From Pseudomonas arcuscaelestis (GTDB lineage Bacteria; Pseudomonadota; Gammaproteobacteria; Pseudomonadales; Pseudomonadaceae), in contig NZ_JACOPV010000019.1 in NCBI RefSeq assembly GCF_016881005.1, forward strand, positions 62,001 through 126,000: a stretch of 64,000 bases of DNA, read 5' to 3'. Within the stretch, counting starts at the first letter, position 1; every line of letters begins with the position of its first letter. The notes below the pieces were generated by a model. The model searched no databases, was not told where the DNA came from, and was given only the letters and a program-made list of their open reading frames with translations. This document shows, piece by piece, positions 26,722 to 35,723 of the stretch. The translations under genes and the position numbers were made by a program.

Positions 26722-26810
26722 AGCCAGCGAGGGGCTATGGATTTACGCATCATGGCGAAAGCCGGGGCGGCGAGGACGGTGTTGTCGCAAGCGGTAGCGC
26801 CTGGCGTTGA

Positions 26811-26990
26811 TCAAGGGTTCGTTTTGGACTGGCGTGAACGCTGGTATCGACTGATACCGATCTGAACGCCTGCCGCTACCAGGCAGAGCAAGCCAATCTT
26901 CAACGTCGAGTTCATTTCGTAATGCTCGCACACCTTTCCCACGAGTATCACGCTGGCAAAGATGGCGATCGGTAAAATCAGCTTGTTCAT
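26811..26990 (-). CDS. Small two-helix membrane protein, 59 residues
   Basis: An open frame from ATG 26990 to TGA at 26811 has a strong ribosome site (AGGGGA, six bases before the ATG). The product has two hydrophobic segments, LILPIAIFASVILVGKV (residues ~4-20) and IGLLCLVAAGVQIGI (~32-46), joined by a short polar loop and ending in a basic, polar tail. I recognise no family. The clear ribosome site and membrane pattern argue that it is real. It lies upstream of the VanR operator region and reads toward vanA, but ~90 bp and two operators separate it from the vanA promoter side. Confidence 0.6.
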   Translation of the reverse strand: MNKLILPIAIFASVILVGKVCEHYEMNSTLKIGLLCLVAAGVQIGISRYQRSRQSKTNP

Positions 26991-27096
26991 TTCATTCCCC
27001 TAGCGAAGGGGCTGAGTGTACGGAGCTGTATCTAATGGCGCCAGGTTCAACTGGTGTGAGCGCTCGGACGTGCTTTGACGGGTTGTCGCCGTCAAT

Positions 27097-27513
27097 CTAG
27101 CGTTGAAAGTCATCGCGCCCCGTAGCATTGGACGGCAGCTCGGGCGGTGTGCCAGGGGGGCTTTGGCATCGATCGCCCATTGCCTGGTATTCCTTCCGGA
27201 GTTGGTGTAGCTGTCTGTTGTCCAGGGCTTCTAGATCGAGCACCGATTGCTCTGCGGATTTAGTGGCTCGAATCAGCTCATCAAGCTTCACATGAATAAT
27301 GTCGTTGTCGCGGTTCTGGGTATTCTGAATGAGGAACACCATCAAAAAAGTAACGATGGTGGTCGACGTATTGATGATCAGTTGCCAAGTATCGTTGTAG
27401 TGGAACCAGGGACCTGATGTCGCCCACATGGCAATCAGGACCACGGCTATTAGGAAGGTGCTCGGTTTGCCGGCGTGGTTTGCAAGCCATTGGCAGAATT
27501 TCGCGAATTTCAT
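27097..27513 (-). CDS. Low-affinity iron permease family protein (PF04120 type)
   Basis: 138 residues with GAGGAG before ATG 27513. Two membrane helices (FLIAVVLIAMWATSGPWF and LIINTSTTIVTFLMVFLIQ) are followed by the hallmark QNTQNRDNDIIHVKLDELIRATK and a cytoplasmic tail. The family is named after yeast Fet4, but bacterial members are much shorter and their transport function is unproven. The gene is monocistronic and divergent from the gene at 27698. Confidence 0.8.
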   Translation of the reverse strand: MKFAKFCQWLANHAGKPSTFLIAVVLIAMWATSGPWFHYNDTWQLIINTSTTIVTFLMVFLIQNTQNRDNDIIHVKLDELIRATKSAEQSVLDLEALDNRQLHQLRKEYQAMGDRCQSPPGTPPELPSNATGRDDFQR

Positions 27514-27697
27514 GGTGCTGCTCCTCTCGTTCTATAAGCTCTGACCACAACGGAGCACTGAAATCTTTTTTTACACCCATCTTTGTTTACGAGCCCGAAC
27601 CACATGGGCTCGCAACGATCCGATGAAATTTTCTCTGAGCCAGGGGATCTATAGCAGTCAACCACACAAGGCCTTGAACACTTCCAGGAGCATGCGA

Positions 27698-28222
27698 GTG
27701 CCGCGAATCATTACGCCGACAACCCCCGAGGAAGAGATCAGTGAGCACAACGCGCGCATGTTCGGCTCGCCGAAGGAGCGCCTGGATTTCTACCGCAAGG
27801 AAATTCACTACGAGACCAGTATTCTGGCCAATCGCACAGATGCGTATCTGGCCGCTCAGTCTTTTCTGGTCATTGCGTTTGTGTCGTCGATGGGCAACCT
27901 GAACCAGGGCTGGGGCGAGATGTTCACCCTGGTTGTGCCTGCGTTCCTCGCATTGCTGGGCGTACTGAGTTCGCTGAATGCCTGGCCGGGCATTCGCGAC
28001 GCCTACCGCATCATTGATCACTGGCAGTTGAAGCAAAGCCATCTTTTGCGCAGCGAGCCAATGATGGGGTTGGTGTATGACGAGTCACCCTTGTTCTGTG
28101 AGGCGGAAACCTCCCGTGCGGGCCATCGCAAGTCACTGCTTTTTTCACTTCGTACGCCGTGGATCTTTCTTGGCTTCTGGGTGCTATTGGGCAGTTATTC
28201 GGTCTACATCCAGCTGGCGTGA
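27698..28222 (+). CDS. Hypothetical membrane protein
   Basis: 174 residues if translation begins at GTG 27698, chosen because AGGAG (27686-27690) is then seven bases upstream; ATG 27692 and ATG 27623 are in frame but badly spaced or lack a site. There is a charged N-terminal helix (SPKERLDFYRKEIHYETSI), two adjoining membrane helices (YLAAQSFLVIAFVSSM and MFTLVVPAFLALLGVLSSL), a soluble linker and a third helix (PWIFLGFWVLLGSYSVYI) near the C-terminus. I do not recognise the family. Confidence 0.7.
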   Translation: MPRIITPTTPEEEISEHNARMFGSPKERLDFYRKEIHYETSILANRTDAYLAAQSFLVIAFVSSMGNLNQGWGEMFTLVVPAFLALLGVLSSLNAWPGIRDAYRIIDHWQLKQSHLLRSEPMMGLVYDESPLFCEAETSRAGHRKSLLFSLRTPWIFLGFWVLLGSYSVYIQLA

Positions 28223-28313
28223 GTGCCACTGTACGAGGGGCGCAGCTTGACGCTCACCCCCTGTGCGCGATCACTTGCGTCTTGCAAGACCGCGCGTCAG
28301 TCCATCAAGTTGT

Positions 28314-29696
28314 TTAGGCTTGGCGCCTGACGCAACCCCACACTCGCTGGATCAGTACGTCAGCCTGATCGGCATTCAGCGCACCGGCGTAGGCCAGCAA
28401 GCGGCGGAACTTATCTTCAAGCGCTTCGCGGCTCAAGGTGTTGTCGGGGTCACCTTTGGGTGAGTCGATCGCCGCCTGCAGCACGCGTCCGTCTGTAGTC
28501 TCTACCTCAACCCGGCCCAGCCAGCGCTGCGGGTACGCGCTGTCGACTTCGGCATCCAGCACCATGCTGACCTTGTCGCGCAGCGCAGCGACTGCCAAGT
28601 CGTTCAGTGCCAGCTCATCGAATTCGGTTAGCCCCGCTTTGCCATGCACGGCGATCAGGCCCAGCACGGTGCCCATGGAAAACTTGGCCTGGTGCACGGT
28701 TTGCGGCACGTGGACTCGTCCCAAAACATCGATCGCACCTTGATGCACGCGCGTCACTACCCGGGCGATGTGCTGGTGAGACAGGCCTTCGCGCTGCATC
28801 AACAGCAACAGTGCATCTGCAGCCGGGTGGGTATGGCGGCAAGAAGCATGGAACTTGAAGGAGGTTTCCAGCAGCGCCCAACGACTGCCGAGGCGATCAG
28901 ACAAACACGCTGGGCGTGCATCGCTGGACATCCCGGCCGCCATACCTTGCTCGCCTTCGAGGATATCGCGCGCACCGGTCAGGCCGTCCGCAGTGAGGTA
29001 GGCTGCCAGCAGCCCGTCGGCAGCCGCCTTGGCTGTGTGCAACTGCTTGGAATCGGCCGCGTCGCGCAGAAATGCCCAGAGGCCGGCGGCCTGGGTGCCC
29101 GCGCTGCCCAGTAGGTTGATAAAGGCCTCTTGGTCGAACTCCATTAGTTTGCCGACGGCCACGGCAGCGGCGAGGGTGCCGACCGTCGCCGTGGTATGGA
29201 AGATGCGATAGTGCGAGCGCCCCAGAAACTCACCGATTCTGATGCCTGCTTCATAGCCGGCGACAGCCGCAAGCAGTAACGCCTGGCCGCTCTTGCCCAG
29301 GTCCTGGGCCGCAGCAAGCACGGCGGGGAACACCACGGTAGCCGGGTGCAGAACGGAGCTGTTGTGCAGGTCATCCTGCTCAACGAGGTGCGAGGAGGCA
29401 GCATTGACCAGGGCGGCAAAGTAGGCAGAGCTGCGCTGGCCACTGACCAGGATCGCTGCAGGCCCTGAGGCCGGCCCCATTTTCGCCGCATAGCGCTCAA
29501 ACAGCGGAATCGGGTGAGCACCCTGACTGGCCAGCGCCGAGCCTAGCCAATCAAGGAACAAGTCCTCGGTGCGCGCCAGCACCGCGTCGGGAAGGTCGGT
29601 ATACGAAAGGCGCGCCAAAAACGCGGCCAGTTCACGGGTATGGTTGACATCCGAGTCGTCACAAACAGCGTTCAGTACAGGGTTGCTGGAAGTCAT
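28314..29696 (-). CDS. MmgE/PrpD-family protein
   Basis: 460 residues, the usual family length, with an all-helical MmgE/PrpD N-terminal domain (FLDWLGSALASQG, HLVEQDDLHNSSVLHPATVVFPAVLA, KQLHTAKAAADGLLAAYLT) and a C-terminal alpha/beta domain (FKFHASCRHTHPAADALL). PrpD proper dehydrates 2-methylcitrate; other members dehydrate or isomerise small polycarboxylates (cis-aconitate decarboxylase is one). It is last in a minus-strand run with CoA-transferase, MaoC hydratase, CitE lyase and TetR genes, so it probably acts on an itaconate/citramalate-like acid. The exact reaction cannot be read from sequence. Confidence 0.85.
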   Translation of the reverse strand: MTSSNPVLNAVCDDSDVNHTRELAAFLARLSYTDLPDAVLARTEDLFLDWLGSALASQGAHPIPLFERYAAKMGPASGPAAILVSGQRSSAYFAALVNAASSHLVEQDDLHNSSVLHPATVVFPAVLAAAQDLGKSGQALLLAAVAGYEAGIRIGEFLGRSHYRIFHTTATVGTLAAAVAVGKLMEFDQEAFINLLGSAGTQAAGLWAFLRDAADSKQLHTAKAAADGLLAAYLTADGLTGARDILEGEQGMAAGMSSDARPACLSDRLGSRWALLETSFKFHASCRHTHPAADALLLLMQREGLSHQHIARVVTRVHQGAIDVLGRVHVPQTVHQAKFSMGTVLGLIAVHGKAGLTEFDELALNDLAVAALRDKVSMVLDAEVDSAYPQRWLGRVEVETTDGRVLQAAIDSPKGDPDNTLSREALEDKFRRLLAYAGALNADQADVLIQRVWGCVRRQA

Positions 29697-29730
29697 TGTC
29701 AGTCCTTGCTTATTGTTATTCGGTGACGCG

Positions 29731-30348
29731 CTACTTGCTCGATGACGTGCAGTCAGGCCTGAGATCGAGAAGGCGCGAGATCATTTGGTAGTAGTGTGTT
29801 TCCAGGCGGGCGGGCGTCCAGGGTTCAGGGCTGTGCTGCAACCCCGTGGCACTGCCAATCAAGGCCAGAATCGCGGTGGTCGTAAACGCAGGGTCGATAT
29901 CGGCGAACAGCCCCTCCAGACGACCGCGCTGCAACAGGCGCTGCAGGTGCGCCTGCAAACTGTGGGTCCGCTGTTCCAGCCAACGCTGCGAGTGCAGGTC
30001 TAGATGGCGATATTCATGTGCAAGCACCTTCATCTCATGAGGGTGTGAAGCCTGCCACTTGAGCAAAAAGCCGATAAAACTACGCAATTCGCCAAGTGTG
30101 CCGGCGCGACGTGAATGCTTGCGCCACGCGGCATCGCGCGTTTCGAGCAGGTCCGTCAGCACATGCAGCAGGACCTCTTGCTTGCCCGCAACATGGTGGT
30201 AGAGGCTGCCCGGCAACAGGCCGGCCCGAGTAGCTAATTGGCGCATGGACATCGCGCCATAACCGACCTCGGCCAGCAGATGCCTGGCCGCCTCAAGAAT
30301 GAAGTCTGCGTACTGCGGCGTGCTTGCAAGCTGGGCAACTCTTGGCAT
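29731..30348 (-). CDS. TetR-family regulator
   Basis: 205 residues from ATG 30348, with GGGAGAG five bases upstream; an in-frame upstream ATG at 30447 lies within the CitE gene. The helix-turn-helix is clear (ILEAARHLLAEVGYGAMSMRQLA, GLLPGSLYHHVAGKQEVLL). It lies between the CitE and MmgE/PrpD genes, 22 and 34 bp away, so it is transcribed with the operon. It is the natural candidate repressor for this operon, responding to a CoA-ester or acid intermediate. Confidence 0.85.
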   Translation of the reverse strand: MPRVAQLASTPQYADFILEAARHLLAEVGYGAMSMRQLATRAGLLPGSLYHHVAGKQEVLLHVLTDLLETRDAAWRKHSRRAGTLGELRSFIGFLLKWQASHPHEMKVLAHEYRHLDLHSQRWLEQRTHSLQAHLQRLLQRGRLEGLFADIDPAFTTTAILALIGSATGLQHSPEPWTPARLETHYYQMISRLLDLRPDCTSSSK

Positions 30349-30370
30349 TACGCTCTCCCAAACGGGCGAC

Positions 30371-31195
30371 TCACGAAGGCTTCTCAGCCCGTTGCAGGAT
30401 CGACCGCGCACGACCGATAACGGGAGCATCAACCATCTGGCCGTCAAGCACGAAAACCCCGCCTCCCGTTGCCGTTGCTTCGATTACCCGTCGCGCCCAC
30501 TCCAGCTCTTCACGACTGGGATGCAGCGCTGCATGTATGGGCGCAACCTGGGACGGGTGAATGCACAAGGCGCCGCCAAAACCCATGTCGTGAGCAAAAC
30601 CGACGCTGTCGCGCAGGCCGTTGCTGTCGTTGATATCCGGGTGCACACCATCCAGCGCTGGTGACAGCTTGGCGACGCGGGTGTTGAGCAAAACGGCATA
30701 GCGGGCCTGGGCCAGGATTTGTTCGGCTGCAAGGCTGCCTTGGCGCAGGTTCAGATCAAGCCCCAGGTCCAGGCTGCCGAAGCACAGGCGTTCGACGCCC
30801 GGCGTGTGGGCAATGCTTGCAAGCTCGGCGAGGCCTCGGGCGCTTTCGATGATCGGCCATACCGGTTTGCCGCTAGCGTGGGCCGCCTGGACCTGATCGC
30901 GACTTTCTGCTTTAGGCAACACAATGCCGATAACGCCGGCGAAGCGTCGACACAGCGCCAGATCTGCTGCATGCGCCCAGTGCTGGGGAGCGTTGATGCG
31001 CACCAGCACTGTCACATCCGGCTGCGCACAGAGAAACTGCTCAAGGTTGCCGCGGGCTTGCTCCTTGAGCCTTTCTTCAACGGCATCTTCCAGGTCGACA
31101 ATCACCCGATCGGCGCCGCTCGCCAGTGCCTTGAGGATGCGCTCAGGGCGGGTAGCCGGCACAAACAGGGCGCTACGGATAACTGAAGTACTCAT
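30371..31195 (-). CDS. HpcH/CitE-family CoA-ester lyase (citramalyl-CoA lyase-like)
   Basis: 274 residues. Family motifs: SALFVPATRPERILKALASGADRVIVDLEDAV (acidic metal ligand and Arg), VRINAP, PKAES, IIESARGL, and FGSLDLGLDL. These TIM-barrel Mg2+ lyases split beta-hydroxyacyl-CoA esters such as citramalyl-CoA or malyl-CoA. Its start overlaps the stop of the MaoC gene by 4 nt. With the CoA-transferase and hydratase it gives the three activities of itaconate degradation (activation, hydration to citramalyl-CoA, cleavage to acetyl-CoA and pyruvate); this assignment is by analogy. Confidence 0.85.
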   Translation of the reverse strand: MSTSVIRSALFVPATRPERILKALASGADRVIVDLEDAVEERLKEQARGNLEQFLCAQPDVTVLVRINAPQHWAHAADLALCRRFAGVIGIVLPKAESRDQVQAAHASGKPVWPIIESARGLAELASIAHTPGVERLCFGSLDLGLDLNLRQGSLAAEQILAQARYAVLLNTRVAKLSPALDGVHPDINDSNGLRDSVGFAHDMGFGGALCIHPSQVAPIHAALHPSREELEWARRVIEATATGGGVFVLDGQMVDAPVIGRARSILQRAEKPS

Positions 31196-32034
31196 GCGCG
31201 GGCTCCTTTGGTGAACTCGACTTCACCCAGCTGTGCGCTGCCTTCTTCGTTACCCGCCCAAACCTGCGCCTTGCCGGGCGCGGTCACTGTGCCGCCCACC
31301 TCGAAGGCTTTTGGTGAGATCAGGGGGCGCACGCCTCGGAAACTGAAACGCTTGAGTGTCACCCCAGGGTGGGCTCGCACAAAGGCACGCAAGGCCAGGG
31401 TTGCGATCAACGGCCCGTGCACTACCAAGCCTGTATAGCCCTCGGTGGTGGTTACATACGGCCAGTCGTAGTGAATGCGATGACCATTGAAGGTCACCGC
31501 CGAGTAGCGGAACAATAGTGTTGGGCTGGGCTCGACCGGTTCTCGCCACTGGCCCTGGGGCAGGGGATCGTTACCGCCCTGCTTGGGCGGGGTCGGTTCG
31601 CGATAGACAATGTCTTGCTCATCGATCAGGGCGCATTCGCCTTCGTGGTAGTACTCGTGACGCACCGTGACAAACAACAACGAGCCGGTACGCCCCTGCT
31701 TTTCTTCAACTTTGCGCAGGGTGGAAAGACGTTCGATGTGCGCGTCAACTCGCAACGGGCGATTGAAGGTCAGGCGGCTGCCAGCCCACATGCGATTACG
31801 ATTGTCCGCCGGCGGCAGAAAACCTCCTCGGGCAGGGTGCCCGTCCGGGCCGAGGCCGTCTTCGCTTACAGGCTCAACAAAAAAAGCCCAATGCCAGAGT
31901 GGCGGCAGGGGCTCGCCGGGCAGGGGTGCGACTTCGCCCAGGGTCGCGGCGATGCGCTTGACCATGTTGTAACTTATTTGGTCGCGGCATTCTTCGACGC
32001 GGCCCACCCAGCTGGAATATTCAGGAGAGGTCAT
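31192..32034 (-). CDS. FAS1-like/MaoC hydratase (itaconyl- or mesaconyl-CoA hydratase type)
   Basis: 280 residues in a double hot-dog layout: an N-terminal FAS1-like dehydratase half (PLPPLWHWAFFVEPV, LPPADNRNRMWAGSRL) and a C-terminal MaoC half (FRYSAVTFNGHRIHYDWPYVTTTEGYTGLVVHGPLIATLAL) containing the catalytic Asp and His. This build matches the mesaconyl-C4-CoA hydratases and the Pseudomonas itaconyl-CoA hydratase. It follows the CoA-transferase by 15 bp and overlaps the CitE gene by 4 nt. Confidence 0.8.
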   Translation of the reverse strand: MTSPEYSSWVGRVEECRDQISYNMVKRIAATLGEVAPLPGEPLPPLWHWAFFVEPVSEDGLGPDGHPARGGFLPPADNRNRMWAGSRLTFNRPLRVDAHIERLSTLRKVEEKQGRTGSLLFVTVRHEYYHEGECALIDEQDIVYREPTPPKQGGNDPLPQGQWREPVEPSPTLLFRYSAVTFNGHRIHYDWPYVTTTEGYTGLVVHGPLIATLALRAFVRAHPGVTLKRFSFRGVRPLISPKAFEVGGTVTAPGKAQVWAGNEEGSAQLGEVEFTKGARA

Positions 32035-32049
32035 GGTGTCGTGTCCTTT

Positions 32050-33252
32050 TCAGATGACGCCGTCGGCACGCAATTGGGCGATGCCTTCAGCAGACATGCC
32101 CAGGCCGGAAAGAATTTCACCGGTGTGTTCGCCCAGGGCGGGCACCGCTGCCATACGCGGGGTATAGGCATTGCTGTTGGCTGGCGGTAGCAGGCTTGGC
32201 ACACTGCCAGCAGCCGTCGAAACGGTATGCCAACGATTACGCGCCTTGAGCTGAGGGTGGTCCCACACGCCCTGCATGTCGTTGACCCGCGCGTTGGCAA
32301 TCTGCGCCAGATCAAGGCGCTCGATGACTTGATCGAAGGTAAGGCTTGCAAAGGTATCGACGATCAATTGACGCAGCGCCGCTCTGTTCTCGACACGCTT
32401 GAAGTTGGCGTTGAAGCGCTCATTTGCGCTCAGTTCAGGTTGCTGAAGGACCTTGTCGCAGAATGCCTGCCATTCGCGCTCATTCTGCAACCCGAGCATC
32501 ACCGTACTGCCGTCGCCGATCGCAAACGGCCCGTACGGGTAGATCGTTGCGTGAGCCGCGCCAGCCCGGGGCGGCGGCGGGGCGCCTTCGTAGGCGTAGT
32601 ACAGCGGATAGTTCATCCACTCCACCAGGCTTTCGAGCATCGACACATCAAGGTGGCTGCCTTCACCGGTGCGCTCACGCAGCAACAGTGCGCTGAGGAT
32701 GCCGGTGTAGGCATACATACCTGCGGCGATATCGGCAATTGAACAGCCAGCCTTGGCCATTTGTTCATCGCCCGGGCCCCCGGTAACCGAAAGAAACCCG
32801 CCTTCGCTCTGGATCAGCAAGTCATAGGCTTTCTTCTTTTCATAGGGACCACCAGCACCGTATCCGGAAATATCGCAAACGATCAGCCGTGGAAAACGCT
32901 GGTGCAAGGCTTCGTACGACAGGCCCATACGGGCGGCAGCGCCAGGCGCAAGGTTCTGCACCAACACGTCGGCGCTGCTCAGCAGGTCGTCAAGTATCGC
33001 GCTGGCGGCGTCATGTTTGAGGTCCAGGGACAAACTTTGTTTGGAGCGGTTGGTCCAGACGAAATGCGAGGCCAGGCCGTTGACGCGCTGGTCGTAACCG
33101 CGGGCAAAGTCGCCGACGCCAGGACGTTCAACCTTGATAACGCGAGCGCCAAGGTCGGCAAGTTGGCGAGTACAGAAGGGGGCAGCGATAGCATGTTCGA
33201 GGCTTACGACAGTAATCCCGTCCAGTGGGCGTACACCTGAGGGCTGGCTCAT
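32050..33252 (-). CDS. CaiB/BaiF class III CoA-transferase
   Basis: 400 residues, full length. Motifs: PLDGITVVSLEHAIAAPFCTRQLADLGARVIKVE at the N-terminus, the nucleophile region NLAPGAAARMGL with the catalytic Asp in VCDISGYGAGGPYEKKKAYDLL, and GEGSHLDVSMLESLVEW. It moves CoA between carboxylic acids, here probably succinyl-CoA to a dicarboxylate such as itaconate. It heads the intact part of the minus-strand operon. Only 39 bp separate its start from the stop of the truncated acyl-CoA dehydrogenase, so its original promoter was further upstream and seems to be lost. Confidence 0.88.
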   Translation of the reverse strand: MSQPSGVRPLDGITVVSLEHAIAAPFCTRQLADLGARVIKVERPGVGDFARGYDQRVNGLASHFVWTNRSKQSLSLDLKHDAASAILDDLLSSADVLVQNLAPGAAARMGLSYEALHQRFPRLIVCDISGYGAGGPYEKKKAYDLLIQSEGGFLSVTGGPGDEQMAKAGCSIADIAAGMYAYTGILSALLLRERTGEGSHLDVSMLESLVEWMNYPLYYAYEGAPPPPRAGAAHATIYPYGPFAIGDGSTVMLGLQNEREWQAFCDKVLQQPELSANERFNANFKRVENRAALRQLIVDTFASLTFDQVIERLDLAQIANARVNDMQGVWDHPQLKARNRWHTVSTAAGSVPSLLPPANSNAYTPRMAAVPALGEHTGEILSGLGMSAEGIAQLRADGVI

Positions 33253-33291
33253 GTTGTTCTCTCTGTTGTCATCAAGGCGTGCATACGGGCA

Positions 33292-33483
33292 TCAGAACGA
33301 ACGTGGAAGCTCCAGCAGATGCTCGGCGACGTAGGACAAAATCAGGTTGGTGGAAATAGGGGCGACCTGATACAGGCGGGTTTCGCGGAATTTGCGCTCC
33401 ACGTCGTACTCCGTCGCGAAGCCAAAGCCGCCGTGGGTCTGCAGACAGGCGTTGGCGGCTTCCCATGACGCCTTGGCAGCCAG
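33292..33483 (-). pseudogene. Acyl-CoA dehydrogenase, C-terminal remnant
   Basis: Only the last ~64 codons survive. They read as a canonical acyl-CoA dehydrogenase end: SWEAANACLQTHGGFGFATE, then YDVERKFRETRLYQVAPIS, then NLILSYVAEHLLELPRSF and a stop. Homology ends abruptly at about 33483, where plus-strand acyl-CoA synthetase sequence begins. The flavin-binding and catalytic domains (~320 residues) are missing. It was probably the first gene of the CoA-transferase operon. Confidence 0.8.
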
Positions 33484-33485
33484 CG

Positions 33486-34817
33486 ATGTCGCACACCGCG
33501 TCACTGGCCGGTGACGATAAAGTACTCGACGCGGTGCTGGCCGACTATGCGGTAGTGCGCGCGCGCAACACCGAAGAGTTGATGGACATCGCGTATCTTG
33601 CCACCCAGCGCATATACCCGGTAGGCAACAACCTGGGGATGATCACGGTGAGCGGTGGCGCGGGAATTATTGTCAGCGACGCCGCCGAAGAGGTCGGGCT
33701 GCCAATGCCGGCAATGCCAGACGCCGCGCAGGCCCAACTCAAACAGCGACTCTCGTTCGCCTCGCCGATCAACCCGGTGGACTGCACGGCCCAAGCGCTG
33801 AATGACTTGAGTCTGGTGCATGACTTTACTGAGTCGATGGTCGTGGACGGTGGCTACCAATCACTGATCGCCTTTTTTACCCAAGCAGGCACCGCCGCCT
33901 CCATCGGCCCGCGACTGGCTGAGCAGTTCAGCCGGATCAAGGTCGACCATCCGGAGCGCTTGTTCGTGGTCTCTGTAATGGGTGAGGGCGAGGAATTGGC
34001 GCCTTACGAGAAAGCAGGCTTTGCCTTGTTCGAAGACCCGACCCGCGCAGTACGGGCCATTCACGCCATGGGTCAGCTCGGCGAAGCGTTTGCCCGGCCA
34101 TTACGCCAAGTGGAGGCGGTCGGCGGTGTTGAACTGCCAGCGCGTACACCGGGTGAAGCTGAAGCGAAACAACTGTTGGCCCGGGCCGGCATCGAATCTG
34201 CGCCTGAGCAGGTGCTGCACAGTGCCGCCGATGCCGCCGCATTTGCCTCCCAGGTCGGGTTTCCGGTGGTGCTGAAGATCGCCTCGGCGGACATCACGCA
34301 CAAGTCCGAGATTGGCGGCGTGCTACTGAATATCGATAGCGTCGAACAGGTACGCGAAGGCTTCGATCTGTTGTTGCGCCGTGCGGCCGAACACGCGCCC
34401 GAGGCGCGAATCGATGGCGTCTTGGTCGCCCGTCAGTTGCAAGGTGGCGTGGAGTGCTTCATGGGTATCCAGCGTGACCCGCAGTTTGGGCCTATTGCGG
34501 TATTTGGCCTGGGCGGGATTTTCGTCGAGGTGCTCAAGGATGTGGTGTTCCGTCGATGCCCGTTCGGGGTCGAAGAAGCAGAAACCATGATCCGCAGCAT
34601 CAAGGGTGCGCCCCTGCTGCTGGGCGCTCGTGGCCGCCCGGTCACCGACGTTGCAGCGCTGGCGCGGGTTCTCTCGCGGCTCTCGCAATTCGCCGCGCAA
34701 GCAGGCCCGCGCTTACGCTCGGTTGATCTTAACCCGGTCTTCGCCATGCCCCAGGGCCAAGGTGCCTGGGCTGCCGACGCGGTGCTTGAAATCGAGGAGC
34801 TGGCCCATGGCGCTTGA
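33486..34817 (+). pseudogene. ADP-forming acyl-CoA synthetase, 5'-truncated (lacks CoA-binding domain)
   Basis: 443 codons from ATG 33486. They start inside the family at SHTASLAGDD, a motif found ~240 residues into full-length proteins of ~700. Present are the succinyl-CoA-ligase-like domain (GNNLGMITVSGGAGIIVSDAAEEVGL) and an ATP-grasp domain (VGFPVVLKIASADITHKSEIGGV, GPIAVFGLGGIFVEVLKD, RPVTDVAALARVLSRLS). The N-terminal CoA-binding Rossmann domain is absent, and no ribosome site precedes any start codon. A functional synthetase is unlikely. The intact 3' end overlaps the next gene by 11 nt, showing it once led the plus-strand operon. Confidence 0.8.
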
Positions 34818-35673
34818 TCCGGATCACTTGCTCAATTACTGCATTCCACCTGTACGCCAGCACTATAGCCGCCAGGACAGTGCTTTCTATGCGCTGTCTC
34901 TGGGTTTTGGCGCGGACCCGATGGATGAAGCGCAATTGTCTTTTGTCGACGCCAACCGTGATGTTCAAGCGTTGCCGTGCATGGCGGTGGTCCTCGGCCA
35001 TCCGGGATTCTGGTTGGGCAATCCGGACACCGGTGTCGATGCCCTGCGCCTGGTGCACGCAGAGCAGAGCGTCGAGTGGCGCAGCGCGCTGCCGCCTGAG
35101 GGTGAGGTGATCGGCCGTACCCGCGTGACCGGGCTCGTCGACAAGGGGCCCGGCAAGGGCGCGCTGCTCTACAGCGAAAAAGTGCTCAGCGACGCTGTCA
35201 GCGGCGAAGTGTATGCCATCACGCGTGGCACCACGTTCCTGCGTGGCGACGGTGGCTTTGGTGGCGACCGTCAGTCGTTGTGTCAGCCCCACCGCGTGCC
35301 GGAGCGCACGCCGGAGCTGGTCGTCGACCTGCCGACGCGCAGCGAGCAGGCCCTTTACTACCGTCTGAACGGCGACGACAACCCGATCCACTCAAGTCCT
35401 GCCACCGCCGCCAAAGGTGGCTTTGAACGCCCAATCCTGCATGGTCTGTGCACCCTCGGTGTGGCCTACCACGCGCTGTTGCGCGGCCTGGCGGATTATC
35501 GCGTCGAGCGATTCGCGCACCTGCAGGCGCGCTTCTGCGCCCCGGTGTTTCCCGGCGAGACCCTGCGCACCGAAATGTGGAACGACGGTTCGTTCCGCAC
35601 GCGCGTGGTTGAGCGTGACCTGCTGGTGCTGGACAACGGCCTAGTCAGCCTGGCGCAGGAGGAAAGCAACTGA
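34807..35673 (+). CDS. MaoC-family hydratase (3-hydroxyacyl-CoA dehydratase type 2)
   Basis: 288 residues from ATG 34807, with GAGGAG ten bases upstream inside the synthetase end. It is a double hot-dog enzyme: an N-terminal half (MAVVLGHPGFWLGNP, HAEQSVEWRSALPPEGEVIGRTRV) and a C-terminal MaoC half with the hydratase 2 motif YRLNGDDNPIHSSPATA then GFERPILHGLCTLG, holding the Asp-His pair. It resembles peroxisomal MFE-2 hydratase domains, which hydrate trans-2-enoyl-CoA to (3R)-hydroxyacyl-CoA. The SDR at 40600 is of the matching MFE-2 dehydrogenase type, suggesting the two act in sequence. Confidence 0.85.
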   Translation: MALDPDHLLNYCIPPVRQHYSRQDSAFYALSLGFGADPMDEAQLSFVDANRDVQALPCMAVVLGHPGFWLGNPDTGVDALRLVHAEQSVEWRSALPPEGEVIGRTRVTGLVDKGPGKGALLYSEKVLSDAVSGEVYAITRGTTFLRGDGGFGGDRQSLCQPHRVPERTPELVVDLPTRSEQALYYRLNGDDNPIHSSPATAAKGGFERPILHGLCTLGVAYHALLRGLADYRVERFAHLQARFCAPVFPGETLRTEMWNDGSFRTRVVERDLLVLDNGLVSLAQEESN

Positions 35674-35723
35674 GCCGGGCATGACACTACAACGCAATCA
35701 ACCAACTTGCGAGAACAAGAACA

